6,819 bases of DNA from Promethearchaeota archaeon (GTDB taxonomy: Archaea; Asgardarchaeota; Lokiarchaeia; Sigynarchaeales; SOKP01), in contig JAHLWV010000118.1 of the NCBI GenBank assembly GCA_019057735.1, positions 1-6,819 on the forward strand, given 5' to 3'. Under the pieces are notes generated by a model that saw only the letters and a program-made list of their open reading frames with translations, was not told the origin of the DNA and did no database searches. Below, piece by piece: positions 5,401 to 6,819 of the stretch. Position numbers and translations under genes: made by a program. Position 1 is the first letter of the stretch, and each line of letters starts with the position of its first letter.

Positions 5401-6561
5401 ATGAATTCGAGAGAGAGGGTAAATGTAACACTGGACCATAAAGAACCTGATAAAGTGCCCTTAGACCTTGGGGGAAACCAATCAAGTATTCATATCATAG
5501 CTTACAAAAAATTGCTTGAATACCTCGAAATTGAAGACGATAACATACAATACGCAGATTTCGTACAACAAATTGCGCGACCTTGCGAAAAAATTTTGGA
5601 AAGATTCCAAATTGATGTTAGGTACATCCAACCTTTAGGTGGAATGGTTAGGGTTCAAGACATGGAACCACAAGTCGAACAAAAATATATAGGTATTTAC
5701 GACCAGTTTGGTGTGTTTTGGGGAAATGATGCTAAAAAAGAATTGGCCGATATTTTATACTACGATCCTGTTGTTAATCCCTTTGCCGATTTTAAATCGG
5801 TAAGTGACGTAAAGAATTATGATTGGCCAGATGGGTTAGACAAAACTCCTTTTATTGGTTTGAAACATTACGCAAAAAATATGCATAATACAACTAATTT
5901 TGCTTTATCAACACCTCCAGTTGGTTGTATCTACGAATACTGTACGTTTCTATTCGGTTTTACTAAGACCTTAAGGTTTTTAAAGACTAGACCAGAGATC
6001 ATAATTGTAGCTATGGAAGAACTTCTTAAGTATTGGACCGATTATGCGACTACTTTCCTTACTGAAGTTGGCGAGTATCTGGATATTGTGTGCATTAATG
6101 GAGATGTAGCGGAACAAGCTGGACCTATAATGAGTTTAAACCTCTACGAGGACATGATAAAACCTATTGAAAGGAAGTTATCACAAAAAATTGCCGATAT
6201 TGTAGATGCTAAAATAAACTACCATTCGTGTGGCGCAATTTCCCAATTTATCCCTCACTTTGCCGAAATAGGATATGATATCGTTAATCCAGTTCAAATC
6301 AGTGCATACGATATGGAACCTTGTTCTTTGAAAAAAAGATTTGGGAGTATCATGTCGTTCTGGGGAGGCTTATGCAACTCACAAAAAACTTTACCCTTTG
6401 GAACTCCTGAACAGATTAGAGAAGAAGTTAGAAGAAATTTCGAATGCTTGAAGCCAGGAGGCGGTTTTATAGCGTCAAACATTCACAATATCACAGCAGA
6501 GGTTCCACCTCAAAATATTGTAGCTATGTTTGATGCAGCTAATGAGTTCGGAAATTATTAA
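5401..6561 (+). CDS. UroD/MtaA-like protein (uroporphyrinogen decarboxylase family, probable methyltransferase)
   Basis: A 386-residue TIM-barrel protein beginning MNSRERV, then LDHKEPDKVPLDLGG, the standard start of UroD-like proteins. An in-frame ATG at 5317 would add 28 basic, non-conserved residues; 5401 is preferred for family fit and GGTG at 5389. The protein lacks the Arg-rich porphyrin-binding N-terminus of true HemE. It has HSCG (275-278), matching the H-x-C zinc ligands of the coenzyme M methyltransferase MtaA. The third MtaA ligand (Cys) appears to align with H362 in IHNI (361-364). Other family marks are FWGGLCNSQ (320-328; C325 where relatives often have Asp), LPFGTPEQI and VPPQN. 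The likely role is methyl transfer between a corrinoid protein and a thiol or folate-type acceptor, perhaps in O-demethylation; no corrinoid protein is in the window. It diverges from the sulfatase and precedes the amidohydrolase by 44 bases, probably as an operon. Family firm, reaction inferred. Confidence 0.92.
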   Translation: MNSRERVNVTLDHKEPDKVPLDLGGNQSSIHIIAYKKLLEYLEIEDDNIQYADFVQQIARPCEKILERFQIDVRYIQPLGGMVRVQDMEPQVEQKYIGIYDQFGVFWGNDAKKELADILYYDPVVNPFADFKSVSDVKNYDWPDGLDKTPFIGLKHYAKNMHNTTNFALSTPPVGCIYEYCTFLFGFTKTLRFLKTRPEIIIVAMEELLKYWTDYATTFLTEVGEYLDIVCINGDVAEQAGPIMSLNLYEDMIKPIERKLSQKIADIVDAKINYHSCGAISQFIPHFAEIGYDIVNPVQISAYDMEPCSLKKRFGSIMSFWGGLCNSQKTLPFGTPEQIREEVRRNFECLKPGGGFIASNIHNITAEVPPQNIVAMFDAANEFGNY

Positions 6562-6605
6562 TAGAAGATTATTAAGCAAATAATTAATTTCACTGTAATA
6601 GAGTA

Positions 6606-6819
6606 ATGCAGTATAAAATTTTTGATGCACACCTTCATACATATGGCACTTTTCTCTCAAAAGACGACGATCTCCTCTCATATTTGGATAGACATAATGT
6701 CGAAAAGGCAATCATAACTACGGTCAATAGAGCAGCGAGTTCTAAAATTTACGCTAATTACCAAAATGGAACTGGAGAAGAGGTGTCTAACGAAAATCGA
6801 GTTAAAAAAGCTTTTGAAA
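6606..6819 (+). CDS. Amidohydrolase-2 family enzyme, 5' part (runs off right edge)
   Basis: The frame from the ATG at 6606 stays open for 71 codons to the window end. It starts MQYKIFDAHLHTYG, with the D-A-H-L-H metal-binding motif (D7, H9, H11) that opens amidohydrolase-2 (TIM-barrel metal-dependent hydrolase/decarboxylase) proteins. LLSYLDRHNVEKAIIT (23-38) then matches the usual helix and strand before the second loop, and SNENRVKKAFE is where relatives have N-x-x-(V/L) before the next helix. Family members hydrolyse lactones or amides or decarboxylate aromatic acids, so no reaction can be assigned from the N-terminus. The short gap after the UroD-like gene and shared strand suggest one transcript; no clear ribosome binding site is seen. 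Confidence 0.8.
   Translation, partial: MQYKIFDAHLHTYGTFLSKDDDLLSYLDRHNVEKAIITTVNRAASSKIYANYQNGTGEEVSNENRVKKAFE

Noticed and set aside
5401..6561. True uroporphyrinogen decarboxylase (HemE)
   Set aside because: The porphyrin-binding Arg-rich N-terminal motif is missing and the H-x-C zinc-type motif of MtaA-like proteins is present.
1..6819. tRNA, rRNA, CRISPR or transposon
   Set aside because: No cloverleaf-like segment, regular repeat-spacer pattern, transposase motif or long terminal inverted repeat was seen.

Overview
The window is strongly AT-rich and gene-dense, using standard stop codons. It fits an anaerobic archaeon better than a bacterium. AT-rich TATA-like boxes sit about 25-30 bases before several first-gene start codons, which suggests leaderless transcripts. 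Shine-Dalgarno-like GGTG(A) or GAGGAG sequences appear before internal genes or genes with a leader. The gene content (UroD/MtaA-like methyltransferase relatives, a crotonase, a YjbQ protein) would suit an anaerobic archaeon, possibly an Asgard-type lineage. That placement is inference; nothing in the window proves the taxon. The sulfatase/GH172 (DUF2961)/UroD-like mix is also common in anaerobic, glycan-degrading bacteria, so a bacterial origin or gene transfer stays open.

Layout. Bases 1-34 (minus) hold the first codons of a UroD/MtaA-like gene that leaves the window on the left. After a 100-base divergent intergenic region come a crotonase-family protein (135-905, +) and a YjbQ/UPF0047 protein (936-1355, +), which look like a two-gene operon. 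A major facilitator transporter (minus, stop at 1360) converges on YjbQ with a 4-base gap. Its reading frame continues upstream of the first ATG to a strong ribosome binding site followed by an ATT codon, so its annotated start is probably wrong. A DUF2961/GH172 glycoside hydrolase (2706-3776, +) diverges from the transporter. A cysteine-type (formylglycine) sulfatase (3828-5270, -) converges on it. From a second divergent intergenic region a complete UroD/MtaA-like protein (5401-6561, +) is followed 44 bases later by the start of an amidohydrolase-2 family enzyme (6606 to the right edge).

How the genes may work together. The transporter, GH172 enzyme, sulfatase, UroD-like protein and amidohydrolase form a coherent hypothetical set for importing and dismantling a sulfated, possibly O-methylated furanoside in the cytoplasm. 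Neither the GH172 protein nor the sulfatase has a signal peptide. The crotonase/YjbQ pair may be a separate unit. No RNA gene, CRISPR array, insertion sequence or origin was recognised, and no gene-free stretch exceeds 300 bases.
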